The notes: generated by a model from the letters alone, not told the origin. A DNA stretch of 64,000 bases from Arcticibacter pallidicorallinus (GCF_003002875.1 NZ_PVTH01000002.1:124001-188000), one strand, 5' to 3'. Shown: positions 53,383-61,650, counted from the first letter of the stretch. A program made the numbers and translations.

Positions 53383-54276
53383 ATGAGACTTGTTTTTAAT
53401 TTATTATTACTTCTCGCAGTTAGCTTACCCGTTACTGCTCAGGAGCAGGCCGCTGAAGTTATTGCGGAAGCGCCCAAGAGTTCAGGGTCGTTTTTAATAA
53501 ACACCGTCATTGTAGTCTTTATTGTGGCTGCCTTGATCTTACTTGTTGTAGCCTTCGTGTTATTGAGGACATTCAATATTCTTGCAAAAGAGCTTAGTAA
53601 CCCTCGTCCATTCGTAGCCTCGGAACCTGTGGTTTCGTTGGACTATGAGGATTGGTTAGCTGCAGAACGGAAAAAACCTTCGATTATCAACAAGTTGCTT
53701 AGTCTGAGACCTATCGAAGAGGAGAAGGACTTGATAATGGAACATAAGTTCGACGGAATTGCAGAGCTTGACAACCCGACACCGCCCTGGTTTATGTGGT
53801 TATTCTACGGGACGATCGCTTTTGGAGTTGCTTATTTCTTAAATTATCATGTGTTCGAGTGGGGTATGTTGCAGGACGAAGAATACGTCGTAGAAGTTCA
53901 GGAGGCGGAGGCAGCTAAGGCGGAGTACCTGGCAACTGCAGCCAACCTTATCGATGAAAAATCGGTTACGGTTAATACAGAACCTGCTGTGATATCTGCT
54001 GGTATGGCTCTCTACAATACGAACTGCGTTGCCTGTCATGGCGATAAAGGGCAAGGAACGGTTGGTCCGAACCTTACTGACGAATACTGGCTGCATGGAG
54101 GCAGTGTGAATGATGTTTTTAAGACGATCAAATATGGCATTCCGGAAAAGGGTATGATCTCTTGGGAGAAGCAAATGACGCCTAAACAAATTTCCGAGGT
54201 TTCCAACTACATTTTATCACTAAAAGGTACAAATCCGGCGGGGGCCAAGGAGCCACAAGGGGAAAAAGAAGGTTAA
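53383..54276 (+). CDS. ccoP: cbb3 oxidase c-type cytochrome subunit CcoP
   Basis: 297-aa subunit with a signal-like first helix (residues 1-19), a second helix (about 33-60), the CcoP N-terminal stretch FDGIAELDNPTPPWFMWLFY with its helix, and a cytochrome c domain at about 200-285. Only one heme motif (NCVACHGDKG) is present, whereas proteobacterial CcoP has two, in line with Bacteroidota homologues. It passes electrons to CcoO. Confidence 0.93.
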   Translation: MRLVFNLLLLLAVSLPVTAQEQAAEVIAEAPKSSGSFLINTVIVVFIVAALILLVVAFVLLRTFNILAKELSNPRPFVASEPVVSLDYEDWLAAERKKPSIINKLLSLRPIEEEKDLIMEHKFDGIAELDNPTPPWFMWLFYGTIAFGVAYFLNYHVFEWGMLQDEEYVVEVQEAEAAKAEYLATAANLIDEKSVTVNTEPAVISAGMALYNTNCVACHGDKGQGTVGPNLTDEYWLHGGSVNDVFKTIKYGIPEKGMISWEKQMTPKQISEVSNYILSLKGTNPAGAKEPQGEKEG

Positions 54277-54312
54277 GATCACACTACATCTAGAAATATA
54301 GGGGGGAAGATT

Positions 54313-55698
54313 ATGGGAACGACGTTCAGGGATGAGGCGAAGGCTATCACTGGAAATGATAAGAAGCGAAAATGGTTATATCCGAAGCTTATAAAAGGAG
54401 AGCTTTATAAGCTTCGGAACATTTTCGGTGCCTTCTTGCTGATCTTCCTCTTTGCTGCCCCCTTTATTAAGTTGAACGGTGAGCAGCTGATCTTGCTGAA
54501 TGTTTTGGAGCGTAAATTTGCTTTTTTTGGAATACTCATCACGCCTCAGGATTTCTACCTGTTCGTCTTGGGTTCGCTCATCTTTATTATCTTCATCGTT
54601 CTTTTCACTGCCGTTTTTGGAAGGGTGTTTTGCGGTTGGGCATGCCCACAGACAATCTTTATGGAGATGGTTTTTAGAAGAATTGAGCGTTGGATTGAGG
54701 GAGATGCGGTTCAACGAAAGAAACTGGATGCAAGTCCGCTCACTTTTGAGAAAGGATTGAAGAAGACTGTCAAGCATAGTCTCTTTCTGTTTATATCATT
54801 TTTTATTTCTAATATCTTTCTGGCCTATATCATTGGCTCTGATCAGTTGATACAGATTATCAGAGATCCTCTTAGTTCGCATATTGGGGGCTTCGTTGCA
54901 ATCTGTGCGTTCACGCTTGTTTTCTATGTTGTGTTTTCGCATGTCAGAGAACTCGTCTGTACGGTTGTATGTCCGTACGGGCGCTTGCAGGGTGTTTTGC
55001 TTGACAAGAATTCGATGATCGTCGCCTATGATTTTATCAGAGGAGAGCCAAGAGGTAAACGGAAGCGGGGAGTTGAAGATACCAACAAAGGTGACTGTGT
55101 GGACTGTGGTCTCTGTGTGGATGTCTGCCCCACTGGCATTGACATACGAAAGGGAACACAAATGGAATGCATAAACTGTACTTTATGCATCGACGCTTGC
55201 GATATGGTGATGGAGAAGATTAACCGTCCAAAACGATTGATAGGATTTATGTCTGACGAGCAGATGGAATCCAGGAAGCCTTTCGTTATTGGCAAGAGAA
55301 TCTATTCGTATATGGCCATTCTGCTTGTTATGTCCACCGTGCTGGGGTATTTGATTGTGAAACGGACGGATATTGAAACTACCATCTTACGCGCGTCGGG
55401 CACACTCTACCAGCTGCGAGACGATGGTCAGATAAGTAATCTGTATAATGCAGAATTTTTTAACAAAACAAACCGACCAGTAAAATTCGAGCTTGTTCCG
55501 GCAGAGAAAGGTGTTAGTATCCAGTACGTTATTAAACCCACAGTGCTAGAAAAAAACTCCAGTATGAAAATTACTTTTTTCGTAATGAGGCCACGTAAGT
55601 CGGTCAATGCCTATAAGTCGGATATTAAATTACAGGTGCTTTCCGAAGGTGAGGTGCTGGAAAATATTGAAACAACCTTCATAGGACCTGCTAACTAG
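54313..55698 (+). CDS. ccoG: Cytochrome oxidase accessory protein CcoG
   Basis: 461-aa membrane iron-sulfur protein (cupric reductase in characterised homologues). Helices occur at about residues 35-52, 80-103, 155-180, 195-215 and 338-355. Two [4Fe-4S] motifs lie in CVDCGLCVDVCPTGIDI and CINCTLCIDACD. The FGRVFCGWACPQT segment is the family signature. A C-terminal immunoglobulin-like domain follows. It is needed for copper delivery to CcoN. Confidence 0.95.
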   Translation: MGTTFRDEAKAITGNDKKRKWLYPKLIKGELYKLRNIFGAFLLIFLFAAPFIKLNGEQLILLNVLERKFAFFGILITPQDFYLFVLGSLIFIIFIVLFTAVFGRVFCGWACPQTIFMEMVFRRIERWIEGDAVQRKKLDASPLTFEKGLKKTVKHSLFLFISFFISNIFLAYIIGSDQLIQIIRDPLSSHIGGFVAICAFTLVFYVVFSHVRELVCTVVCPYGRLQGVLLDKNSMIVAYDFIRGEPRGKRKRGVEDTNKGDCVDCGLCVDVCPTGIDIRKGTQMECINCTLCIDACDMVMEKINRPKRLIGFMSDEQMESRKPFVIGKRIYSYMAILLVMSTVLGYLIVKRTDIETTILRASGTLYQLRDDGQISNLYNAEFFNKTNRPVKFELVPAEKGVSIQYVIKPTVLEKNSSMKITFFVMRPRKSVNAYKSDIKLQVLSEGEVLENIETTFIGPAN

Positions 55699-55705
55699 AA
55701 AAAAG

Positions 55706-56134
55706 ATGAACTGGGGAACAAAATTGGTTATCGCGCTGGGATTATTCATGTCATTTATCATTGTTTTGAGTATGAGAATGATTTTTAGTGAAAAGGATGA
55801 CCTCGTGGAAAAAGATTACTACCAAAAGGGATTGAACTACGATGCTGAATACGCGAAAGTTCAGAAGACACAAAAGGATGGGGCTGAGCCTATAATCTCG
55901 ATCGGGCTGGATAAACAGTTGGATATACAGTTTAAAAAGCCGTCGAAAGGTGTCGCGAAGCTGGCGCATTCCAGTAACCGTGACTACGATAAGGCGTTTG
56001 AAATTAGCAGTGATACGGGAAAGGTGGTCAAGCTGAAGTTGGACGAGCTGACTAGTGGTTACTGGCATCTGGAGCTCGATTGGAAGAGTGATACCAGCTC
56101 TTATATCTACAAAAAGAAAGTTTACCTGCGATGA
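55706..56134 (+). CDS. ccoH: FixH/CcoH family protein
   Basis: 142-aa protein with one N-terminal helix (about residues 5-27) and a periplasmic domain opening with the FixH signature EKDYYQKGLNYDAEYAK. It assists late assembly of cbb3 oxidase. It starts 7 nt after ccoG, and its end overlaps the next gene by 4 nt. Confidence 0.92.
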   Translation: MNWGTKLVIALGLFMSFIIVLSMRMIFSEKDDLVEKDYYQKGLNYDAEYAKVQKTQKDGAEPIISIGLDKQLDIQFKKPSKGVAKLAHSSNRDYDKAFEISSDTGKVVKLKLDELTSGYWHLELDWKSDTSSYIYKKKVYLR

Positions 56135-56811
56135 GTATCTGGTATCTGGCGTTTTTTACAGGCTTCTTTGGGAGTGTTCATTGCCTGGGAATGTGCGGTC
56201 CGCTGGCTTTTGCAGTTCCATCAAGGCATTCGGGGTGGTGGATGGTGCTCTTCGACAAGCTTTCTTATCAATTTGGAAGAATAATTTCGTACAGTCTTCT
56301 GGGTATACTTATAGGGTTTGTAGGACAGCAGCTGTGGATGTCCGGGTTGCAGCAATTTGTCAGTGTTGTAAGCGGCTTGTTGATTTTGGTGGCGGGGGCG
56401 TCAAGGATCCTTAAATTCCGAACCTCTATTGGTACGGAGAATGGGATTGGGATTTTCAACCGTGCTTTTACATACGCTCTGAAGCATAAAGCCAATCACC
56501 TCATTACCGGAATGTTGAATGGCTTATTGCCTTGTGGATTTGTGTACTTAGCACTCGCAGGCGCCGTGACAGTGGGAAGTCCTGTCGGTGCAATGAATTA
56601 TATGGCTTTATTTGGTTTAGGTACGTTACCTCTGATGCTGGTGGCTACATTTGGATTTGGAATGGTTGGGCCGATATTCAGAAGGAAAATTAATCAGGCA
56701 GTACCTTATCTGATGGTATGCCTCGGGCTTTGGTTCATTTTAAGGGGAGCGTCTTTGGATCTTCCTTATCTCAGTCCTAAAGTCGCTCCCCAAACAGAAG
56801 TCTGTAACTAA
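56131..56811 (+). CDS. Sulfite exporter TauE/SafE-type membrane protein of the cco operon
   Basis: 226-aa protein with six hydrophobic helices and the signatures FFGSVHCLGMCGPLAFA and GMLNGLLPCGFVYLALAGA, with paired Cys/Pro positions as in the DsbD_2/CcdA-like group. In cco operons this family (RcoH or YP_-type SafE homologues) is thought to move copper or reducing power. ATG 56131 overlaps the ccoH stop. It ends the operon. Confidence 0.9.
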   Translation: MSIWYLAFFTGFFGSVHCLGMCGPLAFAVPSRHSGWWMVLFDKLSYQFGRIISYSLLGILIGFVGQQLWMSGLQQFVSVVSGLLILVAGASRILKFRTSIGTENGIGIFNRAFTYALKHKANHLITGMLNGLLPCGFVYLALAGAVTVGSPVGAMNYMALFGLGTLPLMLVATFGFGMVGPIFRRKINQAVPYLMVCLGLWFILRGASLDLPYLSPKVAPQTEVCN

Positions 56812-56817
56812 TATTAT

Positions 56818-58182
56818 TTAGCCGGCCATACTGAACATGACAGAGGTCGGCTGGTTGGCCCAAAGTCTGGCGTCTAAGGCCATACATATATTGCGCAGAA
56901 ACCTTTGTCCGTTTGGAAGTACGGTAAGCTTGTACGGCTCGAGGATTATCAGATTATCCGCCTCCAATACTTGCAGTCTGTCCAGGCCGGATTGAAAAGC
57001 TCCGTTTTGTAGGGTGGAGTCCTCCCAGTTGGTCTTCCCCTTGCACATAATGTTAAGAATGTGGCTTTTGAAGAGCCGATCATCCGGTGTTAGATGATGA
57101 CCTTTGAAGACAGGAATTATTCCTTGCTCGACGCGGGCAGTATAATCTTCAACTTTTTTCTCATTTTGCGCAAAAGCGTATCCTGTATCGCTAATCGAAG
57201 ATACTCCAAGGCCGATCATTAATTGGGTGTACTGATGAGTGTATCCCATGAAATTGCGGTGAAGGCTGCCTTCAATCTGAGCTTTATAAAGCGAGTCGCC
57301 GGTAAGCGCAAAGTGGTCCATACCTATCTCTACATATCCGCCTTGGGTTAGCATTTCGCGACCGAGCTCATACAATTTTTGCTTGAGTTCAATAGACGGC
57401 AGATCTTTTTCTGTGTATCGTCTTTGTCCGGGTTTTATCCATGGAACGTGTGCATAGCTATAGAAAGCAATTCTATCTGGATTAAGACTCAGCGTTTGGG
57501 ATATGGTCTTCTCCAGACCCTCTAAGGTCTGCACTGGCAACCCATATATGAGATCGAAGTTGATAGAGGTATAGCCAATTTCCCTAGCCTTATCCGTTAC
57601 AGCCTTAACCTCTTCATAAGATTGCATTCTGTTGATTATCAGCTGGACAAGAGGGTCAAAGTCTTGAATTCCCAAGCTCAATCTTCTAAATCCTAACTTG
57701 TATAGTGAAATAAGATGATCTTCGGTTGTATTCGCTGGGTGTGCTTCAAATGAGAACTCTGCTTCAGGATGAATTGTGGCATTAGCGAGAAGACCTTCTA
57801 TCAGGGTTTCGAGATTAGAAGGGCTAAAGAAAGTAGGAGTACCCCCACCAAGGTGAATTTCTTTTATGACCGGCTTTTCTTCGAATATCGATTTATACAA
57901 ATCCCATTCCTTCAGAACGGTCTGGATATAGGGTTCTTCAACTTTGTGATTACGTGTAATTCTTGTGTTGCAACCACAATAGGTGCAGAGGCTCTCACAG
58001 AAGGGCAGATGTACATACAGGCTTATTCCGTCTTTACTATTGCTTTCGTTGTATGAAAACCTGACTGCATCCCTCCATGCGTCCACGCCTTTAAATGTAC
58101 TGTCCCAATAAGGAACCGTCGGATAACTGGTGTATCTTGGTGCCGGTACGTGGTACTTGGCAATAAGCTCTTCGAGATTCAT
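56818..58182 (-). CDS. hemN: Oxygen-independent coproporphyrinogen III oxidase
   Basis: 454-aa radical SAM enzyme that makes protoporphyrinogen without oxygen. It has the full HemN cluster motif CESLCTYCGCNTRITRN (CxxxCxxCxC), LGGGTPTFF, and FEAHPANTTEDHL. The fourth cysteine separates it from HemW. Its gene lies 3 nt after the cysteine-rich 158-aa gene and shares that gene's FNR-box promoter, which is sensible for heme supply to cbb3 oxidase at low oxygen. Confidence 0.95.
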   Translation of the reverse strand: MNLEELIAKYHVPAPRYTSYPTVPYWDSTFKGVDAWRDAVRFSYNESNSKDGISLYVHLPFCESLCTYCGCNTRITRNHKVEEPYIQTVLKEWDLYKSIFEEKPVIKEIHLGGGTPTFFSPSNLETLIEGLLANATIHPEAEFSFEAHPANTTEDHLISLYKLGFRRLSLGIQDFDPLVQLIINRMQSYEEVKAVTDKAREIGYTSINFDLIYGLPVQTLEGLEKTISQTLSLNPDRIAFYSYAHVPWIKPGQRRYTEKDLPSIELKQKLYELGREMLTQGGYVEIGMDHFALTGDSLYKAQIEGSLHRNFMGYTHQYTQLMIGLGVSSISDTGYAFAQNEKKVEDYTARVEQGIIPVFKGHHLTPDDRLFKSHILNIMCKGKTNWEDSTLQNGAFQSGLDRLQVLEADNLIILEPYKLTVLPNGQRFLRNICMALDARLWANQPTSVMFSMAG

Positions 58183-58185
58183 TAG

Positions 58186-58662
58186 TTAGGCGTTAAGGCG
58201 AGTACGCAGTTCGTTACTGATAATATGACTTCCACAATCTTTAGCGACGGAGCAACTGTCACCTTCACATCTTTCGTTCTGCCATGTGTCGAGATTCTGA
58301 ATGGTCTCGTTGGCGCATTGCGTGTAATAGGCGTTCAAACTTGACGTTGAACCATCCTTTTTAACAAATGGAGATACAACGGCAAGTTTCATATTATGTT
58401 GGCTGGTAGCCTGTTTGTCAACCTGATGAATTTCAGATGAGCGAACCGCGATAAATTTCACACCAAGTTGAGCCAGGCGACTTATGACCTCTGGAGTTAT
58501 TTGGTCTCTATCTGATATGATAACTGCTTGTTTACCAGTAGCATATTCCGCTGTCTCTAAGCACAGCCCGTTTGATATCAGAGTAATTTCGTGCTTTTTT
58601 CGATTGGCTATTGCCAAAGGTTCCTTTTCGAAGGAACGAATACTGTAGGCTACTGCTCTCAT
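58186..58662 (-). CDS. Cysteine-rich protein resembling a lone N-terminal domain of D-lactate dehydrogenase
   Basis: 158-aa protein. Residues 1-80 (RAVAYSIRSFEKEPL, VIISDRDQITPEVISRLAQLGVKFIAVRSS) resemble the first catalytic half-domain of 2-hydroxyacid dehydrogenases. The NAD-binding domain is missing and the usual GxDHVD continuation reads EIHQVDK. The second half carries Cys116, Cys132, Cys137 and Cys143 (RCEGDSCSVAKDCG), which could bind metal. It is the first gene of the hemN operon under an FNR-like box. A truncated pseudogene is unlikely, given its clean end and position. Function unknown. Confidence 0.7.
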   Translation of the reverse strand: MRAVAYSIRSFEKEPLAIANRKKHEITLISNGLCLETAEYATGKQAVIISDRDQITPEVISRLAQLGVKFIAVRSSEIHQVDKQATSQHNMKLAVVSPFVKKDGSTSSLNAYYTQCANETIQNLDTWQNERCEGDSCSVAKDCGSHIISNELRTRLNA

Positions 58663-58684
58663 TTTTAAATAGATAATGTATTTT

Positions 58685-58692
58685 CAAAGATA
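58685..58692 (-). promoter_or_regulatory. -7 element of the 158-aa gene/hemN operon
   Basis: TATCTTTG on the minus strand, a perfect TAnnTTTG. The estimated transcript start is near 58681, about 19 nt before the start codon. Confidence 0.7.
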
Positions 58693-58736
58693 AGCAGGCG
58701 AGTTTGCCCCTCGCATGAGTTGAGTCAGACGAAAAC

Positions 58737-58750
58737 GTGATATTGATCAG
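58737..58750 (-). promoter_or_regulatory. FNR-like box of the hemN operon
   Basis: CTGAT-CAAT-ATCAC read on the minus strand. Its centre (58743.5) is 51.5 bp upstream of the -7 element, identical to the ccoNO promoter. It overlaps the last codons of the regulator gene itself. Confidence 0.75.
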
Positions 58751-59799
58751 TTTTTCATATTTGTCAGTTTTTTTGCATTTAAAATGATTATCTGGCTACC
58801 TTTCTTTTCGATCAGCCCTTCCGTTTTAAAGTCGCTTAACGTTCGGCTTACCGTTTCGGTAGCCATTCCGGCCATAGATGCGAGATCGTCTCTGGAGATT
58901 CTCAGAACGGCGTTTTCAGGATCATTTCCTGCCAGGCGAAGCAGAACCTGAGACATTCGTTTTCTGACCGAATGGTAAGCAAGCTGTAAAAGCTGGTCTT
59001 CCTTCTCTTTCAGATTGTTGGCTATTATTTTGATAAACGCTTTTCCTACCTCTGGATAATGATTAACAAGCTGATCTACCATTTCTTTTGGAAGCATGCA
59101 GATGGAAGAATCTTCAACTGCTTCGGCAGTTTCGTGGTAAATGTCATTTGATAGCAGGGCGTTTACACCGATGTATTCATCTGGTCCGTACAAGGATGTG
59201 AGTAATTCCCGGTCGTCGTTGCTGATCTTATAGGTTTTCACTTTGCCACTCAGCAAGAGGTATAAGCCGTTAGGACTATCGCCTTCGTAAAATATAATCT
59301 GCTTCTTTTTTATGGTTCTTATTTTTCTGTCGGCTACCAGTTTTTGCAGTTCTGCAAGTCCGTCGCCACGATTCACAAGGCTATCAATCTTCTCGAGCGA
59401 TTTATTGTAGAATGCCTCCTGCTTTTCCTTTTTCTGCAGACGACTTTCAATAGCATTTAACAGTTCGACGTCATCAAAAGGCTTAGTCAGGTAATCGTCT
59501 GCTCCCATCTCCATTCCTTTACGCATGTCTACACGCTCAGCTTTAGCTGTAAGGAAAATAAAAGGAATGGCTGAAGTTTCTGGTGTTTTGCCCAGCATGA
59601 ACAATACGCCGTAGCCATCCAGTTCAGGCATCATGATGTCACATAGAATAATGTCTGGAAGATGCTTAATAGCTAGTTCAACGCCTGTTTTGCCATTGTC
59701 AGCGTGGAATACCTGATAGTTTGCGAGTTCAAGTATTTCCGTGGTACTCTCGCGGATATCATCGTTATCCTCAATAATTAGAATGGACGTTTTTTTCAT
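58747..59799 (-). CDS. Receiver-Crp/FNR fusion regulator (FixJ/FixK-like in one chain)
   Basis: 350 aa from ATG 59799 (MKKTSILIIEDNDDIRE). The receiver domain (about 1-120) has D11, the phosphoacceptor Asp54 in ILCDIMMPELDG, and the Lys of LTKPF. A cyclic-nucleotide-binding-type beta-roll spans about 145-260. The winged helix has recognition residues E315, S318 and R319 (ETVSR), as in FNR, predicting TTGAT-like half-sites. The cysteine cluster FNR uses to sense oxygen is absent, so the signal must come from phosphorylation. The start lies 29 nt inside the kinase gene, indicating coupled translation. It is the likely binder of the GTGAT-N4-ATCAC boxes. Confidence 0.93.
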   Translation of the reverse strand: MKKTSILIIEDNDDIRESTTEILELANYQVFHADNGKTGVELAIKHLPDIILCDIMMPELDGYGVLFMLGKTPETSAIPFIFLTAKAERVDMRKGMEMGADDYLTKPFDDVELLNAIESRLQKKEKQEAFYNKSLEKIDSLVNRGDGLAELQKLVADRKIRTIKKKQIIFYEGDSPNGLYLLLSGKVKTYKISNDDRELLTSLYGPDEYIGVNALLSNDIYHETAEAVEDSSICMLPKEMVDQLVNHYPEVGKAFIKIIANNLKEKEDQLLQLAYHSVRKRMSQVLLRLAGNDPENAVLRISRDDLASMAGMATETVSRTLSDFKTEGLIEKKGSQIIILNAKKLTNMKN

Positions 59800-60985
59800 C
59801 GTTTGAAGAAAAAGATATGGTGAATTTTGTTCCTTTATTAATAATGCTTTCAAATTGAACGTAACCGTTCATCAGCCCGGCATATCGCCTGACGATATTT
59901 AGTCCGAGGCCGGTACCCGGAATATTACCTGTATTGTGGGCGCGGAAAAAGGGTTGAAATAAGTGTTTCTGATCGGCTTCCGGTATACCTATCCCGTTAT
60001 CACTGATAGTAATTATGTATTGACTTTCAGTAACTTCTGAATTGAATTCAATAAATGTATTCTCGCCGGAGTATTTTATGGCATTGGCGATCAAGTTGAT
60101 TATGCAATTTTTTAGCAGGTTCTGATCCAAAACAACGATACTGCTTAGGCCGGTGTGCTCATAGATGATGTTTTGATTCTGTTTGGTAATTAACTGCATC
60201 TCTTCGGTTATCTCTTCCGCAAGCTTCACCAGATCAAAGCGGGTAAAGGTAGGTTCTACTCGCCCTGCTTCCAATCGCTCCAAAGATAAAAAGTCGTTTA
60301 GAATCGTCGTGAGATTTCCAACGGCATTCTTGATCTTGTTTACATGTTTTGAAATGTTTGCTGAATCCTCCTGGGCCGAATATTTTTCGATTAAGGAAGC
60401 AGAAAGCTGTACAGAGCTCAAAGGTGTGCGGAACTCGTGTGATGCCATTGAAACGAATCTGCTTTTCAACTGATTGAGTTCTTTCTCTTTTTCCAGCGAC
60501 AGGCTCACTTCTTCCTTTGCTTCCTGAAGGGCTTGGACGGTTTTGCGCAAAGAGGCTGTTCGCTCTTCGACCAGCTCCTCAAGCTGGGCCGCATGGTTTT
60601 TAATCCGGTCTTCGGCTTCCTTTTCTCTGGTCAGGTCATTGATGAATCCAGCGTAAATGGTTCTATCAGTAAGGATAACTTCACTAACAGCCAGCCTGAA
60701 GGGAAATTGACTTCCGTCCTTCTTGAGACCCCGAACTTCCCTTCCTATCCCTATTATGTGCCGCTCTCCGGTTGCCTGATACCGTTGGAGGTATTGATCG
60801 TGACGGGAGTGATCAGGCTCGGGCATCAGCATGGAGATGTTTCTGCCAATTACTTCGTGGGGAGAAAAGCCAAATAGCTTACATGCGGAAGGATTAATGG
60901 ATTCTATCAGTCCTCTTCTGTCAATCGTTATGATCCCATCGATCGCATTGTCAATAATGGCATGTAAAAGGGTTGCATCATTCAT
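59771..60985 (-). CDS. FixL-like heme-PAS oxygen-sensor histidine kinase
   Basis: 404 aa from ATG 60985 (MNDATLLHAI). The PAS domain (about 5-120) matches Bradyrhizobium FixL at the heme pocket. His62 in SRHDQY equals the axial ligand H200; R68 equals R206, H76 equals H214 and R82 equals the O2-contacting R220 (HIIGIGR). A coiled linker, HisKA (VSMASHEFRTPLSS) and HATPase (NLIANAIKYSG, DNGIGIPEADQ, GTGLGLNIV) follow. No membrane helix is present, so it is a soluble sensor. It is the partner of the downstream receiver-FNR protein. Confidence 0.93.
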   Translation of the reverse strand: MNDATLLHAIIDNAIDGIITIDRRGLIESINPSACKLFGFSPHEVIGRNISMLMPEPDHSRHDQYLQRYQATGERHIIGIGREVRGLKKDGSQFPFRLAVSEVILTDRTIYAGFINDLTREKEAEDRIKNHAAQLEELVEERTASLRKTVQALQEAKEEVSLSLEKEKELNQLKSRFVSMASHEFRTPLSSVQLSASLIEKYSAQEDSANISKHVNKIKNAVGNLTTILNDFLSLERLEAGRVEPTFTRFDLVKLAEEITEEMQLITKQNQNIIYEHTGLSSIVVLDQNLLKNCIINLIANAIKYSGENTFIEFNSEVTESQYIITISDNGIGIPEADQKHLFQPFFRAHNTGNIPGTGLGLNIVRRYAGLMNGYVQFESIINKGTKFTISFSSNDEKNVHSNY

Positions 60986-61008
60986 TCGCAAAACATACGT
61001 TGGTTCCC

Positions 61009-61016
61009 CAAAAGTA
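61009..61016 (-). promoter_or_regulatory. Candidate -7 element of the sensor kinase operon
   Basis: TACTTTTG on the minus strand, 23 nt before ATG 60985. No FNR-like box occurs at either rule distance, so autoregulation through the box is not supported. Confidence 0.5.
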
Positions 61017-61142
61017 ATAAATTAAAGTATTAACTCGCTTTTGAGTATAAACAGCTTGAAACGCAGGTTCTATAGGAGATAGCAGCCGCTTAAAATGTAA
61101 ATCGAACCGATAATTATATAACTGCAGCGCTCAAAAATTCTA

Positions 61143-61150
61143 TATCTTTG
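61143..61150 (+). promoter_or_regulatory. Candidate -7 element of the HYC_CC_PP gene
   Basis: TATCTTTG, a perfect TAnnTTTG, ending 10 nt before the start codon. The leader would therefore be very short. Confidence 0.5.
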
Positions 61151-61160
61151 CTGGACAATA

Positions 61161-61559
61161 ATGAAAAAGTTCTTAGTGACCATATTAGCAGTATTTTACC
61201 TCGGTGTTTCATCGGGCGCTACTGTGCACTTTCATTATTGCATGGGACAACTGGTCGAGTGGGGCTTATCCTCGACAAAGACTGAAGACTCCTCCAAATG
61301 TAATAAGTGTGGGATGGGAACAGACTCTGATAATGATTGCTGCAAACATCAGAGTAAAGAGGCAAAGGTTGACAAAGTTCAAAAAGCTGCCGAAAACTAT
61401 TTTCACTTTGCGATCCCTGCAACCGAGCTAAGACCAGGATCTTCATTCTATAACATACCCTCTTATTCTCGGGTAACTGAGTCATATCCGCTTTCGAATT
61501 CACCTCCCCGCACGGCAAGTGCAGCTACCTACTTGCGAGTTTGTAGTTTCCGGATATAG
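61161..61559 (+). CDS. HYC_CC_PP family exported protein
   Basis: 132-aa protein with a signal peptide (about residues 1-19) and the motifs that name the family: HFHYCMGQL, a CNKCGMGTDSDNDCCKHQ metal-like cysteine/histidine stretch, and SPPRTAS near the C-terminus. The function is not established. In Bacteroidota it commonly precedes heavy-metal RND efflux genes, as here (CusA-type pump 91 nt downstream), so a periplasmic copper-binding role is likely but inferred. Confidence 0.85.
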   Translation: MKKFLVTILAVFYLGVSSGATVHFHYCMGQLVEWGLSSTKTEDSSKCNKCGMGTDSDNDCCKHQSKEAKVDKVQKAAENYFHFAIPATELRPGSSFYNIPSYSRVTESYPLSNSPPRTASAATYLRVCSFRI

Positions 61560-61605
61560 AATTTCTTCCCTTCTTTCCCAGGTGGATCTCACCTGATGCA
61601 TGACG

Positions 61606-61621
61606 TCTGCGATATCGCAGA
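61606..61621. repeat. 16-bp perfect palindrome before the RND pump
   Basis: TCTGCGATATCGCAGA, ending 29 nt before the pump start codon. Its length and position suit an operator for a dimeric regulator, but no metal-responsive regulator gene lies in the window. Confidence 0.5.
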
Positions 61622-61650
61622 TCAACGATCATTAATACAATATTTAATTC

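Noticed and set aside
58747-59799. Calling the regulator an oxygen-sensing iron-sulfur FNR
   Set aside because: The N-terminal cysteine cluster is missing and a receiver domain occupies that place; oxygen sensing is better assigned to the heme kinase.
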